A stretch of DNA of 14,177 nt, taken from Gammaproteobacteria bacterium (GTDB taxonomy: Bacteria > Pseudomonadota > Gammaproteobacteria > Arenicellales > Arenicellaceae). The notes under the pieces are model-generated. The model worked only from the letters and a program-made list of their open reading frames with translations. It was not told where the DNA came from and ran no database searches. Below are positions 1 through 6,511 of this stretch, one piece after another (position 1 is the first letter of the stretch; every line of letters starts with the position of its first letter). The DNA lies in NCBI GenBank assembly GCA_003485905.1, contig DNHK01000240.1:1-14177 (forward strand). The letters run 5' to 3'. A program made the translations under genes and the position numbers.

Positions 1-1161
1 CTCAAAGTCAATAAAGCCATCCACCAAAGCTACTGCCATGATATGTTGAATGTTGACGTCTGGCATTGAACGACTATCGACAATTCGAGCACCATCCTCC
101 GGCAGGCGTAACAAAATGTGTTCGACGTTATCAACGGTTAATCCATGCGCTTCTCGCAACGTGAAGAACGCCGCTAATGGTGATTGCATTGGATAGCCAA
201 CAGGAAATTTTTTTATCGCTGTTTCTTCAACATAAAACCGACTACCAAGATCAGCCACTATTTCCTCCGGCGCTGCATCGGTCGATAGCGCATCGAGCAC
301 ATTGCGCTCACCCTCTAAGGCATCAAGAACTCCCGTAAAGCCCGCTTGAATCATCGTTGCACCAGCAACGCCGTTTCGTGCGCCCATCCCACTAAAATCA
401 AAGGCTTTTTCTATATGCTCAACATCACGAACCCAACTCCAAACACCTGATACTTGCTGTACGGCGTAAGAAATTGCATATCGCATTTTAGTCTCATCGA
501 AACGAGCGAGTGATGCAGCGGCGGCCGCTGCGCCAAACGTAGAACTGTAGCCTTCGGCACTACGGTGATTTGACCGAACCAAGGCGGGTCGAAGTGCCAC
601 CAAAAACCTGCAACATAAGTCATAACCCAGAACGACTGAGCGCAAAAAATCGTCACCGCTACTCGCCTCGCGCTCACCCATGGCAAGAGCCGCAGGAACT
701 ACAGAACATCCAGGATGCGCTTTGGTAAAAGGATGAAAGTCATCTGTCTCATCAGCATGGGCAGACATCGCATTAGCAAGTGAAGCATTAACCGCTGACG
801 TCATGATATCTGTGGTTACAACTGATGACTCCGGTGTGCCGCCTTGCTGACGAACATAATCAATTGCCACTTCTCCGGGCTTTAATTTCGCACCGGAGAC
901 AATCGCGCCTAATGTATCGAGAATGCGATGTTTTGCTGCCAAAACTACACTTTCTGACAGCTCTAGCTGCCGTGACTCAACCATGTAACGTGCGAGTCGG
1001 CCTGTCAGGTCCGGGTTTCGAACCGCATTCGCAGGCTCTGTCGGCTGCGCAATTGACGTTTTCGGGAGGGTAGCCGCTGCCACGATAGTGGCAGCACCCT
1101 GCAGTGTGCGTCGACGAGAAATAAGAGGACCCTTTTGGTCAAAAGGTGGTTTATCACTCAT
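1..1161 (-). CDS. MmgE/PrpD family protein with Tat signal, partial (C-terminus beyond the left edge)
   Basis: The reading frame is open from an ATG at 1161 to base 1, giving 387 residues with no stop. MmgE/PrpD proteins usually run to about 450-500 residues, so roughly the last fifth is missing. The family includes 2-methylcitrate dehydratase (PrpD) and other, mostly uncharacterised, dehydratase or isomerase-like enzymes. After the signal, the helical MmgE/PrpD domain starts near residue 50. The segment H135-A-D-E-T-D-D-F-H143 through K147-A-H149-P-G is the family's characteristic His/Asp-rich active-site region. Residues 15-21 read S-R-R-R-T-L-Q, followed by an Ala-rich hydrophobic stretch ending near S-I-A (38), which is a twin-arginine signal. 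That is unusual because PrpD itself is cytoplasmic. The ribosome site is weak (AGGT ten bases upstream). The gene lies 120 bases downstream of the metallo-hydrolase on the same strand and may be co-transcribed. The family call is firm; the substrate is unknown. Confidence 0.88.
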   Translation of the reverse strand, partial: MSDKPPFDQKGPLISRRRTLQGAATIVAAATLPKTSIAQPTEPANAVRNPDLTGRLARYMVESRQLELSESVVLAAKHRILDTLGAIVSGAKLKPGEVAIDYVRQQGGTPESSVVTTDIMTSAVNASLANAMSAHADETDDFHPFTKAHPGCSVVPAALAMGEREASSGDDFLRSVVLGYDLCCRFLVALRPALVRSNHRSAEGYSSTFGAAAAAASLARFDETKMRYAISYAVQQVSGVWSWVRDVEHIEKAFDFSGMGARNGVAGATMIQAGFTGVLDALEGERNVLDALSTDAAPEEIVADLGSRFYVEETAIKKFPVGYPMQSPLAAFFTLREAHGLTVDNVEHILLRLPEDGARIVDSRSMPDVNIQHIMAVALVDGFIDFE

Positions 1162-1281
1162 GATTTCAGTACCTGTTCTATTGATCGATTAAATTACGGA
1201 CTCTCGGTCAACTTTGGCGTAGAAAGGGAGATATATTCCTGGTCTACAAACTCTTGAAAATCTTCCGGGTAATGTCCAGCT

Positions 1282-2145
1282 CTACTCGCCCATCAGTCCC
1301 TGATACGTACCCTGAATGTTCTGCTCTCTCCACACGTCGATATTTATATAATGTGAAAATTCTTCCATCAGAATAGTTGCTTGCATCTCTTCTAGACTGA
1401 GCCCCGCTTCGATACCTGCCATCACTTCAGCCTGCATGACTTCCAGGTAGCGGATGGAGTCGTCGACATCAGCTTTATTCCCAACGGGGCCGTGCCCAAG
1501 CGCCGCAATATCGTAGTCGATCGTTGATTGAAGGTGTCTGTTCGCAGCGATCAAAAGGCTCACCGGTCCGCCACGCATATTTTCGAACGGCGCTCGGCCG
1601 GTATTTACCCAATCAACCCCAAAGATAGTTCGCTCGTCGAGAAAATGAATAATGGAAGAATCGTCACTGTGGCTAGGCGGTGAGTGAATCATCTCCACAG
1701 TCTTGCCGCCTAGAGTGACGGAAAAGCGATCAGCAAATGTAATATCTGGTGCACGGACGTCTTTGAAGACCGGGTCATCGGCGACGAGAGCCAGATTAGG
1801 ATTCATGTTTTCATGGCCAACCAAGATCGCTGTATCGGCAAACACAGCACCGCCCGAAGCATGGTCATCGTGGTGATGACTGTAGAGCACATATCGAACA
1901 GGCACGTCGTAGCTTTCGGCGAGTTCGCCTTTTAGCCAGGTCGCAAAATCGACACTGATAGGATCCACGAGAATGATCCCCGCAGATGTAACCAGAAACA
2001 CCGCACGGTGGGCATTATCTGTAACTCGATAGAGATCTCCCGTGATGTTGGTGATCTCGCGCGCAGGTGCATCCTGTGCACTCACGTGTAGCGTTGAACC
2101 AAACAGTATTAGCAACAGCCAGAAAGAAAGACACTTATTATTCAT
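1282..2145 (-). CDS. Secreted MBL-fold metallo-hydrolase
   Basis: This is a metallo-beta-lactamase superfamily hydrolase of 287 residues. A GTG twelve bases further upstream (2157) is open, but the ATG at 2145 is preferred because AGGTGGAG lies six bases before it. Using numbering from the GTG, the full binuclear metal-ligand set is visible: H94-x-H96-x-D98-H99 in Y-S-H-H-H-D-D-H-A-S-G-G, H163 in P-P-S-H-S-D-D, D182 in F-G-V-D-W-V-N and H222 in L-G-H-G-P. The N-terminus is a Sec signal peptide cleaved near H-V-S-A|Q-D, so the enzyme should act in the periplasm. The superfamily covers beta-lactamases, lactonases, sulfatases and glyoxalase-type thioesterases, and the ligands alone do not choose among them. 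The C-terminal N-I-Q-G-T-Y-Q-G-L looks like a natural end for this subgroup. It sits 76 bases downstream of the W-E-G protein gene, with a hairpin between them. Confidence 0.9.
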   Translation of the reverse strand: MNNKCLSFWLLLILFGSTLHVSAQDAPAREITNITGDLYRVTDNAHRAVFLVTSAGIILVDPISVDFATWLKGELAESYDVPVRYVLYSHHHDDHASGGAVFADTAILVGHENMNPNLALVADDPVFKDVRAPDITFADRFSVTLGGKTVEMIHSPPSHSDDSSIIHFLDERTIFGVDWVNTGRAPFENMRGGPVSLLIAANRHLQSTIDYDIAALGHGPVGNKADVDDSIRYLEVMQAEVMAGIEAGLSLEEMQATILMEEFSHYINIDVWREQNIQGTYQGLMGE

Positions 2146-2151
2146 TTTATT

Positions 2152-2159
2152 CTCCACCT
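2152..2159 (-). promoter_or_regulatory. Shine-Dalgarno that fixes the MBL hydrolase start
   Basis: AGGTGGAG on the minus strand ends six bases before the ATG at 2145 and overlaps the alternative GTG codon at 2157. A strong site at ideal spacing makes the ATG the likely start and shortens the longest possible frame by four residues. Confidence 0.75.
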
Positions 2160-2179
2160 AAAGTAAAAATTCTATAAAT

Positions 2180-2202
2180 CAAACGTATCGCCATACGCTT
2201 TG
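2180..2202 (-). terminator. Bulged hairpin between two minus-strand genes
   Basis: CAAACGTAT pairs with ATACG-c-TTTG around a four-base CGCC loop: nine base pairs with one bulged C. It lies 20 bases past the stop of the W-E-G protein gene. In the minus-strand RNA it is followed by an A/U-rich stretch that includes five U residues, but not by an immediate U-tract. It could be a weak terminator, an attenuator or an RNA-stability element ahead of the MBL gene. Confidence 0.35.
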
Positions 2203-2221
2203 TCGATACTTTTCTATCTAT

Positions 2222-3301
2222 TTAACGCACCCGTTTAAATGACCATGCGCCTGAAACATGGACTTCCTCAAGATCATTGACCATCCCCTCATCGTTGGCT
2301 TTAAACACAAATGCTACTCCACAGGTGCAGTCAAATGCGGTTTGGGACTGGGCGATAAGTCGTGATTTAGCAGACTCGACATTCCCTCCGTTATAAGCAT
2401 AAGGAGGGGTCCGAATCAGCGACATCTCACCGTCTTCCAGGACAATTTCAGCCGTGATTGTATTACCCAACCAGATACCCTCATAAGTGCCTACATAGGT
2501 TTCAAGAACCTCTTCAGGGACTTCTACAACTTTCGCATCAGCTTGCTTAACCTCGCCATTCCAGTGGGAAAGTCCTTTTGACGATTCATTGCATACGTTC
2601 TCGAGTATCTCGGTATCTGCTCTGTATTCCATTTCAACAAATGCTTGAACCGATTCTGTAAACGTACCAGGGTCATCGTAAGTGATTTCTATATTAATGT
2701 GACCAAAATCTACACGCTGATAGCGTTCAGTAATCCGCAATTGATCAGTATGCTGCAAGCCTACGCCATTCAGCCAGGTTTTATCGTTGTAGCCATTACT
2801 CTCTACTACAAGGCTATCACCTTCCCAGTACCCTACGGAGTAACCGGTCCAGGTTGGAAAAGGATCTGTTTCGAGTTCACGTCCATCCATGAATACCTGC
2901 CGGTATGTCATGTCGGCATTAAGTATTGCAAGAAAATCTGGGCGGTGTACAAACCTTCGTAGTCCGCCAGCCAACGCACCTGCTGGGTATGCGGCTGGAC
3001 CCCCTGGCAAACAACTAAATCGGGGCTCCTGTCCGTAGTAATTGCTCTCATGTTCCGCCATCAACTCACGAGCCCATTCCTGTGCGTTGTTAGGATCAAA
3101 CAAGCTCCCGTGTGAATTCACCGGAATCCACAATCCAGACAGATTGGGCTGACCATATGCATCCTTTGGTACTGGGGCAGTTAAGTCCGGTTCGTTATCG
3201 GCGGTACGAGGAATGCCTGGCGTTGATAAATCTAGCCACTGCGCACTTAGTGGCAAACCAGCCATCAGCAAGATGATTAACGTCGCGAGTCTCTGTAGCA
3301 T
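2222..3301 (-). CDS. Secreted protein of unnamed family with W-E-G domain
   Basis: The product is 359 residues, with a Sec signal peptide (residues 1-20, cleaved after L-S-A). I do not recognise a named function. The mature N-terminus has I-P-R-T-A-D-N-E-P-D-L, then P-N-L-S-G-L-W near residue 52, motifs recurrent in exported hypothetical proteins of environmental bacteria. A single cysteine (C97) precedes the central motif G-Y-S-V-G-Y-W-E-G-D (153-162), then V-V-E-S, then I-T-E-R-Y and Y-D-D-P (208-211). The same central block occurs in the two DUF6152 fusions in this window, here without the DUF6152 half. The tail from about 262 (E-T-Y-V-G-T-Y-E) resembles a small beta-barrel or lipocalin-like add-on and contains a C-T-C pair. 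ATG at 3301 has GAGG about five bases upstream. The gene diverges from the stand-alone DUF6152 gene across 111 bases, suggesting co-regulation and possibly a working pair. Confidence 0.8.
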   Translation of the reverse strand: MLQRLATLIILLMAGLPLSAQWLDLSTPGIPRTADNEPDLTAPVPKDAYGQPNLSGLWIPVNSHGSLFDPNNAQEWARELMAEHESNYYGQEPRFSCLPGGPAAYPAGALAGGLRRFVHRPDFLAILNADMTYRQVFMDGRELETDPFPTWTGYSVGYWEGDSLVVESNGYNDKTWLNGVGLQHTDQLRITERYQRVDFGHINIEITYDDPGTFTESVQAFVEMEYRADTEILENVCNESSKGLSHWNGEVKQADAKVVEVPEEVLETYVGTYEGIWLGNTITAEIVLEDGEMSLIRTPPYAYNGGNVESAKSRLIAQSQTAFDCTCGVAFVFKANDEGMVNDLEEVHVSGAWSFKRVR

Positions 3302-3314
3302 AAGCCCCTCTATA

Positions 3315-3326
3315 ACAGAATTCTGT
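3315..3326. promoter_or_regulatory. 12-base perfect palindrome, candidate operator
   Basis: ACAGAATTCTGT is a perfect 6+6 palindrome inside the 111-base divergent intergenic region. It overlaps the candidate -10 box of the minus-strand gene and lies 14 bases from its start codon. Position and symmetry fit a dimeric repressor site. No regulator gene is in the window, so its identity is unknown. Confidence 0.35.
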
Positions 3327-3347
3327 ATCGAGTATATTATTCGTCAA
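3320..3347 (-). promoter_or_regulatory. Candidate sigma-70-type promoter for the W-E-G protein gene
   Basis: Reading the minus strand, TTGACG (3347-3342, five of six consensus bases) is followed after 16 bases by CAGAAT (3325-3320, four of six). Transcription would start just before the GAGGGG ribosome site, giving a very short leader. This is the best-matching -35/-10 pair I found in the window. Confidence 0.4.
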
Positions 3348-3360
3348 TATAAGCGTAGCA

Positions 3361-3366
3361 TATAAT
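3361..3366 (+). promoter_or_regulatory. Candidate -10 box for the stand-alone DUF6152 gene
   Basis: A perfect TATAAT lies 46 bases upstream of the plus-strand ATG at 3413. The region 16-18 bases further upstream has no good -35 hexamer, so activity may need an activator; the weak -35 makes this only a candidate. Confidence 0.35.
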
Positions 3367-3412
3367 ACAGTCTTTAATCTGGCGCCTTTCGCCACCCATA
3401 TGGAGTCAAAAA

Positions 3413-3808
3413 ATGCGTATTCTTATTTCAGGATTCGTTGTTCTAATATCACTTTTGTCGTCTATGACCGCGCTATCGCACCATTCTTTTTCTGCGGAGT
3501 TCGACGTTGGTCGACCAGTAGAGCTTACCGGTACGGTGACATCACTGGAATGGACTAATCCACACGCCTGGGTCTTCATCGAGACAGAGAATGATCAAGG
3601 TAATTCTGAAAGTTGGGCAATCGAACTCCTCGGTATAAATACTCTTATGCGCAGCGGCATGACACCGAAAAATGTCAAAACTGGTGATCTTCTTGTAGTA
3701 ACAGGGTATGGCTCACGAGATGGCACTAATACTGCAAATGCGTCATCTGTAACAAATAAAGAGACAGGGAAATTACTGTGGGCAAGCGCTGGCAGGGCAA
3801 GTAACTGA
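3413..3808 (+). CDS. DUF6152 family exported protein, stand-alone
   Basis: The product is 131 residues with a Sec signal peptide of about 22 residues ending T-A-L-S, so the mature protein probably begins H-H-S-F. The DUF6152 hallmarks follow: A-E-F-D (28-31), a V-E-L-T-G-T-V strand, W-T-N-P-H (47-51), a W-A-I-E-L strand, then T-G-D-L-L-V-V-T-G and a polar R-D-G-T-N segment. The family is a small all-beta periplasmic domain of unknown function. I recall it as common near catabolic oxidoreductases in environmental Proteobacteria and Acidobacteria, but this is unverified here. GGAG seven bases before the ATG supports the start. It is one of only three plus-strand genes in the window. It is divergent from the W-E-G domain gene, which together with it reproduces the two halves of the fusion proteins at 3881-4981 and from 13218. 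Confidence 0.87.
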   Translation: MRILISGFVVLISLLSSMTALSHHSFSAEFDVGRPVELTGTVTSLEWTNPHAWVFIETENDQGNSESWAIELLGINTLMRSGMTPKNVKTGDLLVVTGYGSRDGTNTANASSVTNKETGKLLWASAGRASN

Positions 3809-3836
3809 GCGGATTACCGCATAGAACCTTCGCAAC

Positions 3837-3857
3837 CAATGGGGTCAGACTCCATTG
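3837..3857. repeat. Compact 9-3-9 hairpin, possible REP-like element or bidirectional terminator
   Basis: CAATGGGGT pairs with ACTCCATTG (one G-T wobble) around a three-base CAG loop, between two convergent genes. There is no U-tract on either strand; the plus side is followed by AAACAAATTAACC. The G-G-G-G-T-C-A-G-A core resembles short dispersed palindromes I associate with IS200-like REP-associated transposases; that is recollection, and only one copy was seen here. Confidence 0.45.
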
Positions 3858-3880
3858 AAACAAATTAACCGCGGATGGGG

Positions 3881-4981
3881 CTAGTCTAACGCTGGCCTCA
3901 CATTATTTTCTCCGCCTAAATCTTCACAACCATAAGGAACATAGGGTTCCGTTGTTAGAGATGCCGTATCTTGCTGGGTGTAACTACCAAGCATGTAGCG
4001 TGGATCATCAAAAGTATAAGTTCGGGTCAGTGTGCGACCATCGTCGCTGACTGAAAAACGCTCTGTCACGTGCCACTGTTCACTGTGCATGCTAAACCCT
4101 GATTCTCCAACGTAACTCAGTACGCCTGGCAGGAAGCCGACAGTATCGACCACCAGTTCGTCACCTTCCCACTGGCCTATGGAATGGCCTGTGACGCTAG
4201 GTGACAGATCCAACGGGTGCTCGAGAACATTCAGAAAGATCGTCCTTTGCTGATCCAAATAGCCATACTTAAGCGTGATCTCATCTCCCTCCTGATAAAT
4301 CTCGTTCGATTCTCGTTCAAAGATCCAGTCGTAAACAATATTTGTCGGTTGACAGCTAAGCGCCGGGCTATCGAAGTGTCGGACGAGCCCTAACCCCGCT
4401 TGCTTGCCTTCTATCGTCGGCTCGATTACGGGTACATCAAGCGACTGCTGCGTGGTTACCCAGGGACCACTCAAATTTCGCTGACCATTCGGTAGATAAG
4501 CAGGACGAGATTGTGCATCCTCAACAGAGACCAAACCACCTACAACTTCATCTGCGGAAGGACGTCCAGCGAATTCGCTAAGAATAGAACCGTCTGCCTG
4601 CTTAATCGCATCAACATGACAAACATTATTCTCGCGCAATCCCGGCGAGCCTTTGATGGAAACAACTTGCCCAGGGATCAATGTCTCTGCCGTCCAACCC
4701 CGCCGTTTCAGCCGGCTAGCCGCGGCCATTTCGCAACGCCATTCGTCAGTTGTATTCTGCTCGTTAGGGACATCCACGTAGAGATAGACATGAGGATTTA
4801 CGAATTTAAAACTAGTCAGCACCGCCTCTGAAAGAACGATCTCTTTGGATAGATCGAAATTTGGAGCTACCGCATGGTGAGCGTAAAGCGGTACTGGTAG
4901 CGCGAAGAACAGCACCAACAACGCACTGTACTTCACAGAAGCTCTTGTAATCTGTGGGTAAGAGCGAAACACGTTTTTCAA
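3881..4981 (-). CDS. DUF6152 / W-E-G domain fusion, exported
   Basis: The product is 366 residues. The N-terminal half is a DUF6152 domain: predicted cleavage after P-L-Y-A leaves a mature H35-H36-A-V, followed by P-N-F-D, V-N-P-H (H64) and P-G-Q-V-V-S-I-K-G. A linker leads to R-N-L-S-G-P-W (168-174) and C210. The second domain has G-H-S-I-G-Q-W-E-G-D (265-274), L-V-V-D-T, V-T-E-R-F and F-D-D-P-R, matching the protein at 2222-3301. Function is unknown. The start is uncertain: TTG at 4981 has AGGG nine bases upstream but gives a long basic N-region, while GTG at 4933 would give a compact signal peptide (M-K-Y-S-A-L-L-V-L) with a poorer ribosome site. It begins 15 bases after the dipeptidase stop, so the two are probably one transcript. 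The DUF6152 call is firm; the second domain is known only by internal comparison. Confidence 0.83.
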   Translation of the reverse strand: MKNVFRSYPQITRASVKYSALLVLFFALPVPLYAHHAVAPNFDLSKEIVLSEAVLTSFKFVNPHVYLYVDVPNEQNTTDEWRCEMAAASRLKRRGWTAETLIPGQVVSIKGSPGLRENNVCHVDAIKQADGSILSEFAGRPSADEVVGGLVSVEDAQSRPAYLPNGQRNLSGPWVTTQQSLDVPVIEPTIEGKQAGLGLVRHFDSPALSCQPTNIVYDWIFERESNEIYQEGDEITLKYGYLDQQRTIFLNVLEHPLDLSPSVTGHSIGQWEGDELVVDTVGFLPGVLSYVGESGFSMHSEQWHVTERFSVSDDGRTLTRTYTFDDPRYMLGSYTQQDTASLTTEPYVPYGCEDLGGENNVRPALD

Positions 4982-4996
4982 TTTATAGCGCCCTGA

Positions 4997-6307
4997 CTAT
5001 GCGGATTCAGCCGCCACTTTTTCAACCTCGCGCCAGACCCGTAGCAAATTGCCACCCCAGAGTTTTTCGATATCTTCATGACTATAACCGCGACGTACCA
5101 GCTCCAATGTGACGTTGAATGTCTCACCCGCGTCAATCCAATCAATAATGCCACCGCCGCCGTCAAAGTCTGAACTCAAGCCCACGTGATCAATACCAAT
5201 TAATTCCACTGCGTGATCTACATGATCGATAAAATCTCCTACGTCGGCATAGCCAATTTCCCGAAGACCAACTTCAATTTCATCGCGCTCTTCTGCAGTC
5301 AGTGAAACTGCATCGCGGAATCTCTCTATCCCAAAACCTGCCAGTAACGCAGAGGCCGCTTCGCTTTGTTGCGGCGTCTGAGCCTTGACGAATTCCGCAA
5401 GTGCGGTGGCCTGCATAACTCCCCCACTATCCCTAAGCGCGAGTAAAGTCTCATCGTCCATATTGCGAAAATGGTCCCTAATTGTGACCGTATTGGAGTG
5501 AGATGCAATAACAGGCGCCCTGGAAAGTCGTATTGCATCAAGCGCTGAGGCCTTTGCAATGTGCGAAACATCAACCATGATGCCGAGTCGATTCATTTCG
5601 GCAATGACTTCTTCTCCAAATGCGCTGATACCATCATGCTCTGACTCTTCATCCCCATACTCAGGCCGCACCCGTGATGAATCGGCTATATCGTTATGTC
5701 CACCGTGAGATAGCGTAATGTAACGCGCGCCAAGTGCGTGGTAACGCTCAAGCAGAGATAGATCCTTACCGATAACGTATCCGTTCTCAATCCCAATCGC
5801 GGCAACCAGCTTACCCGAAGCATGGATACGTTCGACGTCATCCGCGGTATAAGCAAGCTCTATAAGATCTGGATACATCTCTTCAGTCATACGATGGATT
5901 GCATCAAACTTTGTCATGGCATCGACTTTGGCCTGCTCATAATTCTCCGGTGTCCGTTCGTTCTGCCCTACAAAAACGATAAAAAACCCAGCATCTAGTC
6001 CACCTGCACGCATTTTCTCTAGATTGACTTGACGAGTAGCGTTCAGCGGATCAACAGCCTCGGTGGCAAAATTGAAAGGAATGTCATCGTGAGAGTCAAT
6101 ACTGAGAACTGCATCATGAATAGTCTTAGCTCTAGCCCGCAAATCGGCCTCAGACTCCTGCGTCAAGTCAGCAGCTGGCGCCTCTGCAGCATCGATTTCG
6201 GACATTTGAGCCGAATCTGTATCAGACATCTGAGCCGGATCAGAATCGGCGCATCCAGTCATCATCAATAAAAGGATTGCGTACAATGGTATAGAAAGTA
6301 ACTTCAT
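4997..6307 (-). CDS. M19 family (renal-type) membrane dipeptidase, lipoprotein
   Basis: This is a 436-residue member of peptidase family M19, zinc enzymes that cleave dipeptides and sometimes beta-lactam or D-amino-acid substrates. Residues 1-19 form a lipoprotein signal ending L-M-M-T-G-C19, and the +2 residue is Ala, so outer-membrane retention is expected. Residues 20-55 are an acidic linker with a tandem eight-residue repeat. The metal site is complete: H73-x-D75 (I-D-S-H-D-D-I-P), E174 in G-I-E-N-G, H249 in V-D-V-S-H, H270 in I-A-S-H-S-N, and D380 in G-L-S-S-D-F-D-G. The tail L-W-G-G-N-L-L-R-V-W is typical of the family. CGGAG with good spacing precedes the ATG. It is first of a two-gene minus-strand unit with the DUF6152 fusion and diverges from the alpha/beta-hydrolase across 204 bases. 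Confidence 0.94.
   Translation of the reverse strand: MKLLSIPLYAILLLMMTGCADSDPAQMSDTDSAQMSEIDAAEAPAADLTQESEADLRARAKTIHDAVLSIDSHDDIPFNFATEAVDPLNATRQVNLEKMRAGGLDAGFFIVFVGQNERTPENYEQAKVDAMTKFDAIHRMTEEMYPDLIELAYTADDVERIHASGKLVAAIGIENGYVIGKDLSLLERYHALGARYITLSHGGHNDIADSSRVRPEYGDEESEHDGISAFGEEVIAEMNRLGIMVDVSHIAKASALDAIRLSRAPVIASHSNTVTIRDHFRNMDDETLLALRDSGGVMQATALAEFVKAQTPQQSEAASALLAGFGIERFRDAVSLTAEERDEIEVGLREIGYADVGDFIDHVDHAVELIGIDHVGLSSDFDGGGGIIDWIDAGETFNVTLELVRRGYSHEDIEKLWGGNLLRVWREVEKVAAESA
6198..6245 (-). repeat. Tandem 24-base repeat in the dipeptidase linker
   Basis: Two diverged 24-base units (6198-6221 and 6222-6245) encode two versions of D-[SP]-A-Q-M-S-[ED]-x just after the lipidated cysteine. 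This is an in-frame duplication in the flexible tether and should change linker length without touching the catalytic domain. Confidence 0.7.
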
Positions 6308-6511
6308 TTTGACTCCGTTAGTTTATCGAGTATCGATTGTGGTCTTATTCGAGGGCTCGTTAATTTTCTTATCATTTAATCAAAAGCATCAACAACACTG
6401 CGTTCAAAGATGTGAATCTGATTCTGAGAACACATAGTACCCCAAGGTTTGGTGAGCGCTGATTTTAATGCTAACATAATCTTTCAAATAGAGGGTTTCA
6501 CGGGAGTTCCA

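Noticed and set aside
1194..1292. A 32-codon open stretch after the MBL stop in the +1 frame, with a protein-like acidic composition (for example P-E-D-F-Q-E-F-V-D-Q-E-Y)
   Set aside because: It has no start codon, begins right after a stop in its own frame, and the MBL protein already ends naturally. A run of this length is common by chance, so neither a frameshifted tail nor a small gene is supported.
2645..2962. 105-codon plus-strand open frame
   Set aside because: It is antisense to the W-E-G protein gene, with no signal, motif or ribosome site of its own.
6414..6424. GAATC-T-GATTC short palindrome upstream of the alpha/beta-hydrolase
   Set aside because: It is an odd-length 11-base match with no aligned promoter boxes, and too short to claim as an operator.
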